Shown: positions 1-8,795 of the stretch, piece by piece
Position numbering within the stretch: position 1 is the first letter of the stretch
Layout: each line of letters begins with the position of its first letter
Assembly (NCBI GenBank): GCA_963674495.2
Contig: CAXXLG010000001.1
Location: 930,001 to 994,000 of the forward strand
Reading direction: 5' to 3'
DNA: 64,000 nt
DNA from: RGIG3178 sp963674495
Lineage (GTDB): Bacteria; Bacillota; Clostridia; Christensenellales; QAND01
Position numbers and translations under genes: made by a program
Notes under the pieces: model-generated
Databases searched by the model: none
The model's input: the letters and a program-made list of their open reading frames with translations, nothing else
Told to the model about the DNA's origin: nothing

Positions 1-992
1 ACCGCTGCTTCACCAGTTCCGACATAGTTTGAGATGGCGCTCATGCGCATGTCGTCGGACATGATGATACCTGAAAACCCCATGTCATCGCGCAATATGT
101 CGGTAATGACAACGGACGATATTGATGTAATCGTGTCGTCAAAGTTCGGATAGGACATGTGGCCGACCAGCATACCGTCCAGCCCCACATCAATAGCAGA
201 TTGGAACGGCAATCGTTCGTATTGCTCCCATCTATCCCGCGCCGTATAGAGTACGGGCAGGGCATCGTGGGAATCCACGGAAGTGTTGCCGTGCCCGGGA
301 AAGTGCTTTCCAAAAGACAGCACGCCGCCGTCGTGCAAACCCATAACCGCCGCGGATACCAATTCGCCGGTCAGATCCGCGTCGCTTGAGAACATACGGC
401 GATCCTCGTTTAAAAACGTACCCGCCATCGTTTTTGCGATATCCATCACCGGTGCAAGATCCACCGTTATGCCGCAACCGCGCAAACCTTCGCCGATGCG
501 TTTGAACTGTTCATACGCCAGATCCGTATCACCGCTTTTACCCAAAAGATAGGCGGACTTGGTGGACGGTGACCAGTGAAAACGCGTGACCAGGCCGCCT
601 TCAACATCCGTAGCAATGAGCATGGGCAACTCGGGCAGTGGATTGTATTCCACGATGCGCTCCACCAGTGCTTGGGTTTGTGCAAAGGTTTCGATATTCC
701 AGCCGAACAGTATGATGCTGCCCACCTTGTAATCGACCATCAGGCGGACTACATCGCCTGATGGCGATTGGGCTCCATCGAATCCTACCATCACCATCTG
801 ACCGATCAGTTCCCTGTCACTCAGTCCTTTCACCATATAGCGGATTGGATCCGGCGCCGGCGTTGACGTAACGATGGGTGTCATGGTCACCATTGACTCC
901 GGTGTTTGTCTTTGTTGCATGGATACGGTTTTACAGGACACGAGCATTAACAAAGAAACCAGCCAGACGGCACACCATTGTACTTTGCGCAT
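1..992 (-). CDS. Glycoside hydrolase family 3 (NagZ-like beta-N-acetylhexosaminidase) lipoprotein, 3' end outside window
   Basis: About 330 residues are readable and the frame runs off base 1, so the C-terminus is missing. The N-terminus is a lipoprotein signal ending in lipobox LVSC (Cys20), so the enzyme is probably anchored outside the membrane. The hallmark KHFPGHG followed by VDSH lies near residues 229-242. This is the NagZ signature, including the His of the mobile loop. A later MSDDMRM stretch carries the usual nucleophile Asp. GH3 enzymes of this type remove GlcNAc from muropeptides or other beta-GlcNAc glycosides. The ATG at 992 has a GGGAGG site five bases upstream. The family is clear; the exact substrate is inferred. 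Confidence 0.88.
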   Translation of the reverse strand, partial: MRKVQWCAVWLVSLLMLVSCKTVSMQQRQTPESMVTMTPIVTSTPAPDPIRYMVKGLSDRELIGQMVMVGFDGAQSPSGDVVRLMVDYKVGSIILFGWNIETFAQTQALVERIVEYNPLPELPMLIATDVEGGLVTRFHWSPSTKSAYLLGKSGDTDLAYEQFKRIGEGLRGCGITVDLAPVMDIAKTMAGTFLNEDRRMFSSDADLTGELVSAAVMGLHDGGVLSFGKHFPGHGNTSVDSHDALPVLYTARDRWEQYERLPFQSAIDVGLDGMLVGHMSYPNFDDTITSISSVVITDILRDDMGFSGIIMSDDMRMSAISNYVGTGEAA

Positions 993-1032
993 GGAACCTC
1001 CCTTGGTAGACATTGGATTTTATATATGCTGT

Positions 1033-1061
1033 AGTATATCATGGACAAAATACCATTGCAA
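1033..1061 (-). promoter_or_regulatory. Predicted sigmaA promoter for the GH3 gene
   Basis: On the minus strand TTGCAA and TATACT are separated by 17 bases, about 40 bases upstream of the GH3 start codon. The rightward gene at 1123 has an extended -10 (TGG then TAGAAT, 1099-1104), so this gap is a divergent promoter region. Confidence 0.5.
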
Positions 1062-1122
1062 AGCGTTGAAAATGCTGGTAACGCCTGTTCTTTCATGGTA
1101 GAATACACTCTGGAGGTACCGT

Positions 1123-1968
1123 ATGTTTGGATATGTCTGCCCCGTAGACAGCATGCTCGACGAGGCGGCTCAAACCGCGTTTCGCGCTTCCTATTGCGGT
1201 GTGTGCCGGTGCATGGGTATGATGTCGCGCTTTGCGTTATCCTACGAATGTGCCTTCCTTGCACTAATGTACGACGGGCTGACAACGATGCCATCCTACC
1301 AATGCCGTGCATGCCGTGGATTTCCGCTACGCCGCAAGACCATGGCGGTGGGCACCAACCAACGCTACGCGGCCGATGTCAACGCCCTGTTGGCGTATTA
1401 TAAATTACGCGACGACGTGCGTGACGACGGCGGCATAAAAAGCCGCTCACTATGTTTGCTACTCAAACCGGCTATGCGCAGGGCACAAAGGCATCTTCCG
1501 AAAGTGGCATCGCACATCAGGGAGCAAATGGATTTCTTGTACGAACTGGAAAACGCAAAAAGCACCGACATCGAAGCGTTAAGCCATGCGTTTGGCCTGC
1601 TTTTGCAAGGCGTAGGTGCGCCGGGATTCGACCGCGACGGTGCACTGGGCCAGTTTTTTTACGATCTTGGGCGTTGGATTTACACAGTGGATGCTCTTTT
1701 GGACTATGAGTCGGACAAAAAGGCAAGCCGTTTCAATGCCCTGTCGGGATATGCGAATCTTGCCGAATCGCGCAAAGCCGTTTCCTTCTCGTTGTGGCAT
1801 ACGCTCAGTCAGATGGAATTGTCCCTGCAGGCACTCAATCCAGCGGAGCCGGCGTTGTCGGTCTGCAAACATATTTTGTACGATGTATTGCCAGCGCACA
1901 CATTGCGTGCGCTTGGTCAAGGCGAAGGAGGTCGGGACTCTGAATCCCTATCAGGTACTGGGCGTTAG
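1123..1968 (+). CDS. DUF5685 family protein
   Basis: A 281-residue protein opening MFGYVCPV, followed by a YCGVC element near residue 26. This is the characteristic start of DUF5685 proteins of Clostridia, whose function is unknown. Several Cys in the first 60 residues (VCP, YCGVCRCMG, CRACRG) could bind metal, but that is inference. TGGAGG sits just before the ATG. Its stop lies 26 bases beyond the apparent start of the J-domain gene, so the two reading frames overlap and are probably translationally coupled. Confidence 0.75.
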   Translation: MFGYVCPVDSMLDEAAQTAFRASYCGVCRCMGMMSRFALSYECAFLALMYDGLTTMPSYQCRACRGFPLRRKTMAVGTNQRYAADVNALLAYYKLRDDVRDDGGIKSRSLCLLLKPAMRRAQRHLPKVASHIREQMDFLYELENAKSTDIEALSHAFGLLLQGVGAPGFDRDGALGQFFYDLGRWIYTVDALLDYESDKKASRFNALSGYANLAESRKAVSFSLWHTLSQMELSLQALNPAEPALSVCKHILYDVLPAHTLRALGQGEGGRDSESLSGTGR

Positions 1969-2560
1969 CCCCGGAGCAAGCGAAGATGAGATCAAACACG
2001 CTTACAGAACGCTTGCAAAAAAATGGCATCCCGATCAGTATGCCAATACCCCGCAATACGATGTGGCGATGGAAAAAATGAAAGAAATCAACACCGCCTA
2101 CGATGCCCTGACCGGTAAAAATACGGACTTTGGCAGCACCGGCGGTGAATATAACAGTGATTACACGCAGGGCGGCGACGAGCGCGCCACGCGTACCCGC
2201 GTACGCATGATGCTCCAAAGGGGTGATTTGCGCACCGCAGAGCAAACACTGTTGCGCCTACAGGAACACAACGCAGAGTGGCATTTTCTGATGGGATTTG
2301 TGTTGGCCGGTACGGGCCGATACGATTCCGCGCGCATCCATCTCAATCAGGCGGTGGAGATGGATCCCACAAACAGCGAGTTTCGCAATGCCAGGGACCA
2401 GTTTGAAGCACAGAGCACCGGTTTCCGTGGTCGCACCTTCGGCGGAGGCACTCAAAACGATACCTTTTGCCGCATGATGCAATGTATGGCGCTGGGCAGC
2501 ATCTGCCTGGGCACCGGCGGCATTGGCACTTTATGGCCGCTTCTGTGTTTCTGCCGCTGA
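1940..2560 (+). CDS. J-domain (DnaJ-like) co-chaperone, probable CTG start
   Basis: An N-terminal J domain begins at once: NPYQVLGVSPGASEDEI, then KKWHPDQ with the HPD motif that stimulates DnaK ATPase. Residues about 80-155 look like a short helical repeat (TPR-like), and the tail is Cys-rich and hydrophobic. There is no ATG in frame near the domain. AAGGAGG at 1925-1931 is followed after eight bases by CTG at 1940, which would give (M)NPYQVLGV, the usual start of clostridial relatives. Upstream in-frame TTG (1913) or GTG are weaker options. It overlaps the end of the DUF5685 gene and is followed two bases later by a membrane-protein gene. Confidence 0.8.
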   Translation: MNPYQVLGVSPGASEDEIKHAYRTLAKKWHPDQYANTPQYDVAMEKMKEINTAYDALTGKNTDFGSTGGEYNSDYTQGGDERATRTRVRMMLQRGDLRTAEQTLLRLQEHNAEWHFLMGFVLAGTGRYDSARIHLNQAVEMDPTNSEFRNARDQFEAQSTGFRGRTFGGGTQNDTFCRMMQCMALGSICLGTGGIGTLWPLLCFCR

Positions 2561-2561
2561 G

Positions 2562-3071
2562 ATGAAACACAACTACCATCACCGCCTGATCCTCGTCGGC
2601 TGGCTATTCTTTGCAATAACGGTGATCTACATATCCGTATGCATGTGGTTGCCGGCGGTCTTGCAACTGCCCTTGTTGATGCTCAGTTGCGTGTTCACCG
2701 TGCCTTTGACCATGGAATTCAGCATTCGTGGAATGATATTTCAGATTTTGGGCGTCAGCATCGTCTGTGCATTCCGGTTTGGCATCGCAATCACCGCACC
2801 TTATCTGTTGTTTCTGGGGTACTATCCCCCCGTAAAATTTCTTTTTGAACAACGCGGCGGCGTTGTGGGGTTTTTAAGCAAGTTGATGGTGTACTGCTTT
2901 GCGTTTGGTATAACCATACGGCTGTTCCCGGCGCCCTTGTTCACGGCGTATGCCTCTTTACCATGGTTCTTCTTTGTACTGTTGTTGGTTGCATTATTTG
3001 TAGTGATGGATATGGTGGTATCAATGTTTGCTGCCGTTTACAATACCACGTTGCGGCGCAAGCTTCTTTAA
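2562..3071 (+). CDS. Small multi-pass membrane protein of unknown function
   Basis: 169 residues with four or five hydrophobic segments (for example LILVGWLFFAITVIY and FFVLLLVALFVVMDMVV). I do not recognise the family. The ATG at 2562 follows the J-domain gene's stop by one base with no clear ribosome site, so translation is probably coupled. A longer in-frame start exists inside the upstream gene but is less likely. A terminator follows directly, closing the three-gene unit. Confidence 0.65.
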   Translation: MKHNYHHRLILVGWLFFAITVIYISVCMWLPAVLQLPLLMLSCVFTVPLTMEFSIRGMIFQILGVSIVCAFRFGIAITAPYLLFLGYYPPVKFLFEQRGGVVGFLSKLMVYCFAFGITIRLFPAPLFTAYASLPWFFFVLLLVALFVVMDMVVSMFAAVYNTTLRRKLL

Positions 3072-3076
3072 AACAC

Positions 3077-3102
3077 AAAAAGGCCGAATCGGCCCTTTTT
3101 TT
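3077..3102 (+). terminator. Intrinsic terminator
   Basis: GGCCG-AAT-CGGCC stem flanked by a run of A on the left and seven T on the right. It lies just after the membrane-protein stop and may also work on the other strand for the convergent ArsR gene. Confidence 0.85.
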
Positions 3103-3160
3103 ATATCCTTTCAACTCCGTATTTCCCGGGTCATTATACTTGAGCCTGCGACCAACCCGC

Positions 3161-3649
3161 TTAAAGCATGGATAGGTGTTCCATCGCCATGCCAATGATG
3201 GCGTTGATATGCCAATCGTCCAACGAATAGAACGTATTCTTCCCGCTTCGCCGCATCTTAACGATGCGTTGGTGATTCAGCACGCGTAGGTGGTTGCTCA
3301 CGGCGGGCTGGCTTTGCTCCAACAGCGTACACATATCCGATACACACATTTCCCGCACGCTAAGCGCCTGTAAAATGCGCAACCGTGTCCCATCGGAAAA
3401 GGCTTTGAAGAAGGTGGCAATGATCAGTGAGGACGGGTAATCCATGATGCAGTTACGCATTTGGCCAATGGTACGTACCATCATCAGTTCGTTTTCAGAC
3501 GCATCTTCGGGCACCGTTTTTCCATCCGTCTTCAAAGCGTGCCCGTTATCTGCCCCGGCTTTTTCAACCGATATTCCATCGCCGTCCTTGTCGTCCAACC
3601 GCTTGTTCTGTTCTATCATTTCGATTTTATTTGTACCGTTTTTATACAT
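3161..3649 (-). CDS. ArsR/SmtB-family metal-type transcriptional regulator with N-terminal extension
   Basis: The last ~95 residues form a winged-helix ArsR domain (FKAFSDGTRLRILQAL, then SQPAVSNHLRVL as recognition helix). The C-terminal helix reads DWH, ten residues, then H. This matches the Asp/His/His ligands of the alpha-5 metal site of SmtB/CzrA-type zinc or cobalt sensors, although the fourth ligand is Met instead of Glu/His. The alpha-3 box is CVSD, not CVCD, so it lacks the two-Cys arsenic/lead site. The start is uncertain: AGGAG is only three bases before the ATG at 3649, and longer forms to 3751 (TTG) are open. About 55 acidic, low-complexity residues precede the domain. Confidence 0.82.
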   Translation of the reverse strand: MYKNGTNKIEMIEQNKRLDDKDGDGISVEKAGADNGHALKTDGKTVPEDASENELMMVRTIGQMRNCIMDYPSSLIIATFFKAFSDGTRLRILQALSVREMCVSDMCTLLEQSQPAVSNHLRVLNHQRIVKMRRSGKNTFYSLDDWHINAIIGMAMEHLSML

Positions 3650-3817
3650 ATTCTCCTGTTGAGCCACCACGATTCCGCCCTTCGTTGTAGATATCATTAT
3701 ATTATTATATATTTCTTTCATTGGCAATGCTTCCCCGTCACTCTTTTTCAAGCACTCCGTAAGATTTTAATGTTTGCGCAATGGATTGTCGTTTACATTA
3801 TATGACAGTTTCAATTT

Positions 3818-3909
3818 GAGCAACAGGATTTAACATACAATATACATGGTGAAATAGCAAGCACCAAAAGAAGGAGCAACAGGCCGGATTACGAGGCATC
3901 CTGTTGCTC
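3818..3909. repeat. Ten-base repeat present twice direct and once inverted
   Basis: GAGCAACAGG occurs at 3818-3827 and 3874-3883, and its complement CCTGTTGCTC at 3900-3909. The last two form a perfect 10-bp hairpin with a 16-base loop. The block lies in the gap between the SLOG gene and the ArsR gene, both leftward, so it is in the ArsR 5' region. Function unknown. Confidence 0.55.
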
Positions 3910-3965
3910 AGGTGTTTTACACGGCATTTCTCCGTTGATTTGTTGAATAATTTATGAATTCACTT

Positions 3966-3992
3966 TTTTCAAACACGCCCTGTGTTTGAAAA
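3966..3992. repeat. Perfect 11-bp inverted repeat, possible operator or terminator stem
   Basis: TTTTCAAACAC and GTGTTTGAAAA flank a five-base centre. No T-run follows on either strand, so an operator or a degraded terminator is as likely as a working terminator. It lies 138 bases beyond the SLOG stop. Confidence 0.45.
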
Positions 3993-4129
3993 TACACTAC
4001 GATTTGTTATTGTCCCCACTTCAAAACGATATCAACTGGCAAATTCGGAATCGGCAACTCTTCTTTTTTCGATATGTTACCCCCAATATCGACGTATGCA
4101 AGATTTGAAACTTTTAAGACTTTCTTTGA

Positions 4130-4744
4130 TCAGCCCAGCAAATCCGTTCGGATATGCCTTACCATAACACTTTCAGCTTTTGATTCGCGCAAAACAGCCG
4201 GGGTATGCCCGCTTTGATAAGCCGCCAACATATGCACGCTGCGCTTGATCAGCAGTAGGTTCACCGAACGCCGTATGCGTCGGCCGCCACACATATCGTT
4301 GTCATAGAGGACATGATCCGCCTGCGCACACAGTGATATAAACACGTCGCGATACAGTAGCGATATATCACGGTCCATGGCTGGATGCGTTAGACAAGCG
4401 ATGAGTCGCAAATTCTTATTCCCAATACTTCTAAGTGCAATGACCCTTTCCGCCACCATCTGATCCACGCCGGGTTCCATGGGACTTAGGAAGTTTCGCA
4501 TGCCTTGCTCCACCATATCGTCTACCCACATATGTACCAAACGGCGAATCTCAGCGATGCGTATCCCGCTGGGCAGCATATCATAGGGGATAATTTTTGG
4601 CGAATACCCGTAGCAACAACACGTATTTAGCGGTCGTATGTGAAGCGCCTGCATCTGTTCCTCCATTGTTCCCATTGGTGTCTCGTTGCCGATGCAGTGC
4701 GTGATATAGGTTGTTTCCATGGTTTTCGTTAAAGATAAATTCAT
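4130..4744 (-). CDS. SLOG-superfamily (YpsA/DUF1273-like) protein
   Basis: 204 residues resembling the YpsA/DUF1273 branch of the SLOG nucleotide-ligand-binding superfamily. It shows a helix then GVDQMVAERVIALR, a hydrophobic strand LRLIACLTHPAM, and later AQADHVLYDND and RRSVNLLLIKRSVHMLAAY, in the usual order. The N-terminal Gly-rich strand of typical YpsA is not obvious (here CCCYGYSPK), so ligand binding may differ. AAGGAAGAG precedes the ATG. It stands alone between two gaps. The role is unknown. Confidence 0.6.
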   Translation of the reverse strand: MNLSLTKTMETTYITHCIGNETPMGTMEEQMQALHIRPLNTCCCYGYSPKIIPYDMLPSGIRIAEIRRLVHMWVDDMVEQGMRNFLSPMEPGVDQMVAERVIALRSIGNKNLRLIACLTHPAMDRDISLLYRDVFISLCAQADHVLYDNDMCGGRRIRRSVNLLLIKRSVHMLAAYQSGHTPAVLRESKAESVMVRHIRTDLLG

Positions 4745-4977
4745 ATCAAATCTCTTCCTTTGTCAAATTTTAAAGTCGAACAAAATTGTAGCAGAATTTA
4801 TAGATTAATCCAGTAATTATGTTGCGTAATGGCAAAACAAGTGCTTATCTTTTATATTCTGACATAATTCGACACGGTAATATACGTATTATTGTAAAAA
4901 CGTATACGTTGCGTCACATGATTGATTGGCAGGCGACGTTGATATCGGTTCATTTATAAACATTCACAATTGTGCAA

Positions 4978-5016
4978 AACAAAACAGCCTTTGTACAAAC
5001 GGCAAAGACTGTTTCC
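4978..5016 (-). terminator. Intrinsic terminator of the DUF4352-like lipoprotein gene
   Basis: AAACAGCCTTTG (4982) pairs with CAAAGACTGTTT (5003-5014) apart from one mismatch. On the minus strand the stem is followed by TTTTGTTTT. It lies 25 bases beyond the lipoprotein stop. Confidence 0.8.
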
Positions 5017-5040
5017 GCAAATATACTGCAATGTCACCGC

Positions 5041-5988
5041 TCAATTCGAGTAAAGATATTCTTGTCCTCCAAAAAAGAAAACCAGTTGCATCGATTGATC
5101 CTGTGCGCTTTTGGGTACTTCGATCAACGCGTAGACCGTTCGTGATGCGGCAGGTGCCAAGTCCACATTGGATGAAAATCCTTGTTCGTCCGGGTCCAGC
5201 AATACCACAAACCCCGCATAGGGCTTATGATCAATAACTGCATGCACGGCTACAAAGCCGTCGGACGTATAGGAAACACTTTTTTGATTTTGGATCATCA
5301 CTTGTACTGCAACGTATACGTTGTCCACAGAATCCGGCCGATAATGGTTGTAGGATCCAGACGTATCCGGCGGCACGAGATCTTCGGTAATCAGTACATC
5401 CTCAAGCGTCAGTGCCGCAAAGCCGGCTACATCCACCGTTTGGTTCATACCGATTGGGATTCGATTGACCCAAGGATCGCCCATGGTATAGGTAAGTACG
5501 TATTTTGCTTCGTCCACCGTCAATGTAACGTTAATTACACCTTCATCCCTTGGTACGGCAACGGCACAATGCAACCGCGCACTTTGTTGCGCGGCGATGT
5601 TGGCATACGCATCGATGCTCATGCCCTCATCTCTTTCTGCCGCGTATAGAACGTCCTTATATACATTGCCGTCCGCATCCTCGGCCGTTATGACAATAAA
5701 ACTGTTGCAGTTTACCTCTTCCGTTCGAAGATTTTTTACATCCAGTACGATATCAATGTACTGTCCGCTCGCCGCAGTGTAACCAGCACTGGATATCGCA
5801 GGCCGGATGATGGTAGTGTTCTCCACTTTCACCAGCGTTATTTCCGCCACGTCCTGCACAAGATACTTAGTACCCAATATCAGCGATTCCGGCTGGGCTC
5901 CATCGCCGCCAAAGACATGAATGCTGCATCCCATCGTGGCGGTCAGCAACAATATCATAAGGATGCAAACCCACAATCTTTTCCCCAT
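5041..5988 (-). CDS. Secreted lipoprotein with DUF4352-like beta-sandwich domains
   Basis: 315 residues with a basic start, hydrophobic core and a Cys after TATMG (Cys21), a probable lipoprotein signal. The rest is beta-rich, and about residues 75-150 and 205-300 resemble the DUF4352 fold (IDIVLDVKNLRTEEV... and VYVAVQVMIQNQKS...), seen in clostridial surface lipoproteins. Partner and role are unknown. AAGGAG stands before the ATG. It is a single gene with its own terminator. Confidence 0.65.
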   Translation of the reverse strand: MGKRLWVCILMILLLTATMGCSIHVFGGDGAQPESLILGTKYLVQDVAEITLVKVENTTIIRPAISSAGYTAASGQYIDIVLDVKNLRTEEVNCNSFIVITAEDADGNVYKDVLYAAERDEGMSIDAYANIAAQQSARLHCAVAVPRDEGVINVTLTVDEAKYVLTYTMGDPWVNRIPIGMNQTVDVAGFAALTLEDVLITEDLVPPDTSGSYNHYRPDSVDNVYVAVQVMIQNQKSVSYTSDGFVAVHAVIDHKPYAGFVVLLDPDEQGFSSNVDLAPAASRTVYALIEVPKSAQDQSMQLVFFFGGQEYLYSN

Positions 5989-6325
5989 GCTACCATTTCT
6001 CCTTTTTCATGTTACATTCAAACAAGCAGACGCATTTCGATAAAATAGTTCTGCATGGCTACATCATCATGTAACTTTCCACGTTACACTAGACCCGCAA
6101 TATCGATGACTGTTGATAACCATCAGCATATTCGGTTTGTAATTATAGCTTATTATATCCACATTCCCGTGTCAAAGCGTTTTATCGTAGTATTGCCAAT
6201 CATTTTTGTAACCAGATAGCATTACATATAGTGCGTGTATATTTATGCACTATGTATCCTTTCCCTCTTTCGTGATCCACCGGATCATTGTTGACGCACG
6301 CTTGTATCATTGCGCATATAATATA

Positions 6326-6354
6326 ATCAAAGGCCCGGTTGACAGGCCTTTGTC
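6326..6354 (-). terminator. Hairpin downstream of the FAD dehydrogenase gene
   Basis: CAAAGGCC (6328-6335) and GGCCTTTG (6345-6352) form a perfect 8-bp stem 27 bases beyond the stop. The minus-strand tail is ATTATATTATA, a weak U-tract. The rest of the 390-base gap (5989-6378) shows nothing I can assign. Confidence 0.6.
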
Positions 6355-6378
6355 CTTTTGGCTTCGGTGTGTATCTCT

Positions 6379-7782
6379 CTAAACGTCTTCCTCGCGCAAA
6401 ACAGCACGTGCCATCAGCACACCCATGGTGGAGGACATCATCAATCCACGCGTCCAACCGCTGGCATCGCCCAGGCAGGAGAGGTTCTTGACGTTGGTAT
6501 GCATGCTTTGATCCATCAACACACGATTTGAATAGAATTTGATCTCCGGCGCGTACAGCAGTGTTTCGGGGCTGGCAAAGCCAGGAACCACCTTATCCAT
6601 CGCCTGCATGAAATTCAGTATATTGGTCAGTGTACGGTACGGAAGCGCTGCGGATATATCACCCGCCACCACATCGGACAATGTCGGCACAACGTTAGAC
6701 CGGTTCAACTCTTTCTCCCAGGTGCGCTTCCCTTCCAGAATATCGCCATACCGCTGCACCAGAATGGAGCCATTGGCCAGCATGTTGGCCATCTTCCCCA
6801 CCATCTGAGCATACGCAATGGGTTGATCGAAGGGTACTGTAAAATGGTGGGTGCATAAAATCGCAATGTTGGTATTGTCCGACTTTTGCGCCTTATAAGC
6901 ATGTCCGTTGACTAGCGCCAATCCGTCTTCATAGTTTTCCTGTGCGACATAGCCGCCGGGATTTTGGCAAAACGTGCGTACCTTGTTTTTAAACGGCAAC
7001 GGGTACCCAATGAGTTTGGATTCGTACAGAAGCTCGTTTACCTCGTCCATGATTTCATTGCGCACCTCTACGCGTACGCCGATGTCCACGTTGCCAGCCT
7101 CGCGCGCCACACCGTGTTTGCGACATTGTTCGTCCAGCCAGTTGGCGCCAACACGCCCGGGGGTCACGATGGTTCGCTTTGCCCGGATCTCCTGTTGGCC
7201 GTCACGGGTTTGAATCACCGCGCCCAAGCAAACGCCGTCGTTCACCACAAGATCGCGTGCGGTGGCATGGAACAGGATATCCACACCTCTCTCCAACAGA
7301 TAATCCTGCAGCTTCTGATAGATTTTCCGTGCATTCTCAGTACCAAGATGCCGAATGGGACAATCCACCAGTTTCAGTCCGCTTGCAATGGCCCGGCGCC
7401 TGATATCCTTGATACGGCCCGGCTGCTCTAGTCCCTCCACATGTTCATCCGCTCCGAAGCCTAAATAGATGCTGTCCGTATAGGGAATCAGCTTTTCAAT
7501 CGTATCCTTACCCACAAGTTGCGGCAGATCACCCCCTACCTCATAGGACAGGGACAGCTTTCCATCGGAAAATGCACCGGCGCCAGAAAATCCCGCTGTG
7601 ATGTAGCAGGGGGTGCAGTGCGCACATTTGCCTGTCTCCTGCTTGGGGCATCGGCGCGATTCAAGTGGCGCGCCCTGCTCGACGATGAGGATATGCCTTT
7701 GACGTCCCTTTTTCATCAGTTCGTAAGCCGTAAAGATACCTGACGGTCCTGCGCCTATGATGAGAATATCCACCTGTTTCAT
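6379..7782 (-). CDS. FAD-dependent dehydrogenase (NAD(FAD)-utilizing dehydrogenase family, COG2509-like)
   Basis: 467 residues with an N-terminal dinucleotide-binding motif IIGAGPSGIFTAYEL. A Cys cluster follows (CPKQETGKCAHCTPC, residues about 45-60), then FSGAGAFSDGKLSLS, typical of COG2509 flavoproteins. The C-terminus carries the second FAD contact GDASGWTRGLMMSS. Substrate unknown; some relatives sit with tRNA or haem genes, but nothing here suggests a partner. AAGGTG precedes the ATG. Confidence 0.8.
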   Translation of the reverse strand: MKQVDILIIGAGPSGIFTAYELMKKGRQRHILIVEQGAPLESRRCPKQETGKCAHCTPCYITAGFSGAGAFSDGKLSLSYEVGGDLPQLVGKDTIEKLIPYTDSIYLGFGADEHVEGLEQPGRIKDIRRRAIASGLKLVDCPIRHLGTENARKIYQKLQDYLLERGVDILFHATARDLVVNDGVCLGAVIQTRDGQQEIRAKRTIVTPGRVGANWLDEQCRKHGVAREAGNVDIGVRVEVRNEIMDEVNELLYESKLIGYPLPFKNKVRTFCQNPGGYVAQENYEDGLALVNGHAYKAQKSDNTNIAILCTHHFTVPFDQPIAYAQMVGKMANMLANGSILVQRYGDILEGKRTWEKELNRSNVVPTLSDVVAGDISAALPYRTLTNILNFMQAMDKVVPGFASPETLLYAPEIKFYSNRVLMDQSMHTNVKNLSCLGDASGWTRGLMMSSTMGVLMARAVLREEDV

Positions 7783-7900
7783 ACAAACACCTTATCCTTA
7801 TCTGCGCCCGCTGGGCCGCCGTTGCTGTTTTGTTTACAACTGAATATCAAAATCCTTCGCTACGTATGAGACGAGACAATGCAAATTCCCGAAGCCCTTG

Positions 7901-8740
7901 TCAGATCTTACCGGCCGCATCCTCCTGTTCATCCGACTTCTCTTTACGCGGTACCAACATCAGGTATTCCCCCAATTCCACAAAACCGATATGATGGTAG
8001 ATGCGCCCCGCCCCCGGATTGTCATAAAACAGGCACAAAAACGACAATCCACTTTCAAATGAAGTTTTGCATAGTGTTTGCATCACCGCGCTTGCAAAAC
8101 CCTGGCGCCGGTAATCCGGATGCGTTCCGACACCCACAACCATGGCGCTCCGGCTGTTACGTGCGGTGATTTGCGCATAGCTGACCATATCGTCGCCAAT
8201 GAATGCGCCAAATCCCATGCCGCCTCGCTGCAATTCACGCGCCATTCTGACACTCTGCGCCGATTCGCGTCCTTTATACATGTGCGAGTATTCGTCGATG
8301 GCACAAAACAACTTCACTACTTTATCCGTTTCATGCGGCTGAATACGGCGAATGTCGGCATTATGCGGCCTCGCATTCTGAATAAGGCTTGCATCGCATC
8401 GGGAAAGCAGCGTCATCCGCGGTTTCCTGTCGGGAAAATACGAGACCAGCTTATTCACGATGTTCCCCTTACCGCTGACTATTTCGTACGGCTGCTCTTT
8501 GATATAATCCGCTACGGCTGCGGCATCATAGTCCTCTTGTTTCGCATAGACCACAAAACTCTCATGATAACGCAACACCAGGCTATCCCATTCGCCGTGA
8601 CATTCGTGCACGGCCACGCTGATATGTTCATCGCTGAGTCCGTAATTCTCCACGTCGCCAATGATGAACAGGTTATAGGCCTCCTCGTCCTGCAAATAAC
8701 ACAACAACGCTTCTCTGTCCGCCTCATGCAATTGCCGCAA
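7901..8740 (-). CDS. GNAT-family N-acetyltransferase, two-domain form
   Basis: The C-terminal ~130 residues are a GNAT fold with the acetyl-CoA-binding motif VGTHPDYRRQGFASAVM (R-R-Q-G-F-A) and the FYDNPGAGRIYHHIGF element. The N-terminal half resembles the extra domain of GCN5-like acetyltransferases. The best ribosome site, GAGGGGG, is eight bases before a TTG at 8740 (giving RQLHEADREALL). A GTG at 8779 is the longer option. Substrate unknown. The gene follows rsgA by 55 bases. Confidence 0.82.
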   Translation of the reverse strand: MRQLHEADREALLCYLQDEEAYNLFIIGDVENYGLSDEHISVAVHECHGEWDSLVLRYHESFVVYAKQEDYDAAAVADYIKEQPYEIVSGKGNIVNKLVSYFPDRKPRMTLLSRCDASLIQNARPHNADIRRIQPHETDKVVKLFCAIDEYSHMYKGRESAQSVRMARELQRGGMGFGAFIGDDMVSYAQITARNSRSAMVVGVGTHPDYRRQGFASAVMQTLCKTSFESGLSFLCLFYDNPGAGRIYHHIGFVELGEYLMLVPRKEKSDEQEDAAGKI

Positions 8741-8795
8741 CCCGTTTGCCCCCTCCTGTACGCTATTTGTACTCTGCACTTATTGCTGTGGCTTT

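Noticed and set aside
947..1312. 121-aa open frame on the minus strand over the GH3/DUF5685 divergent region
   Set aside because: It overlaps both well-supported genes and their promoters, and has no recognisable domain or ribosome site.
2604..2852. 82-aa minus-strand frame with many His/Gln
   Set aside because: It is antisense to the membrane-protein gene, and its composition reflects the complementary codons.
3818..3909. CRISPR array
   Set aside because: Only three 10-base copies, one inverted, with unequal spacing and no cas genes.
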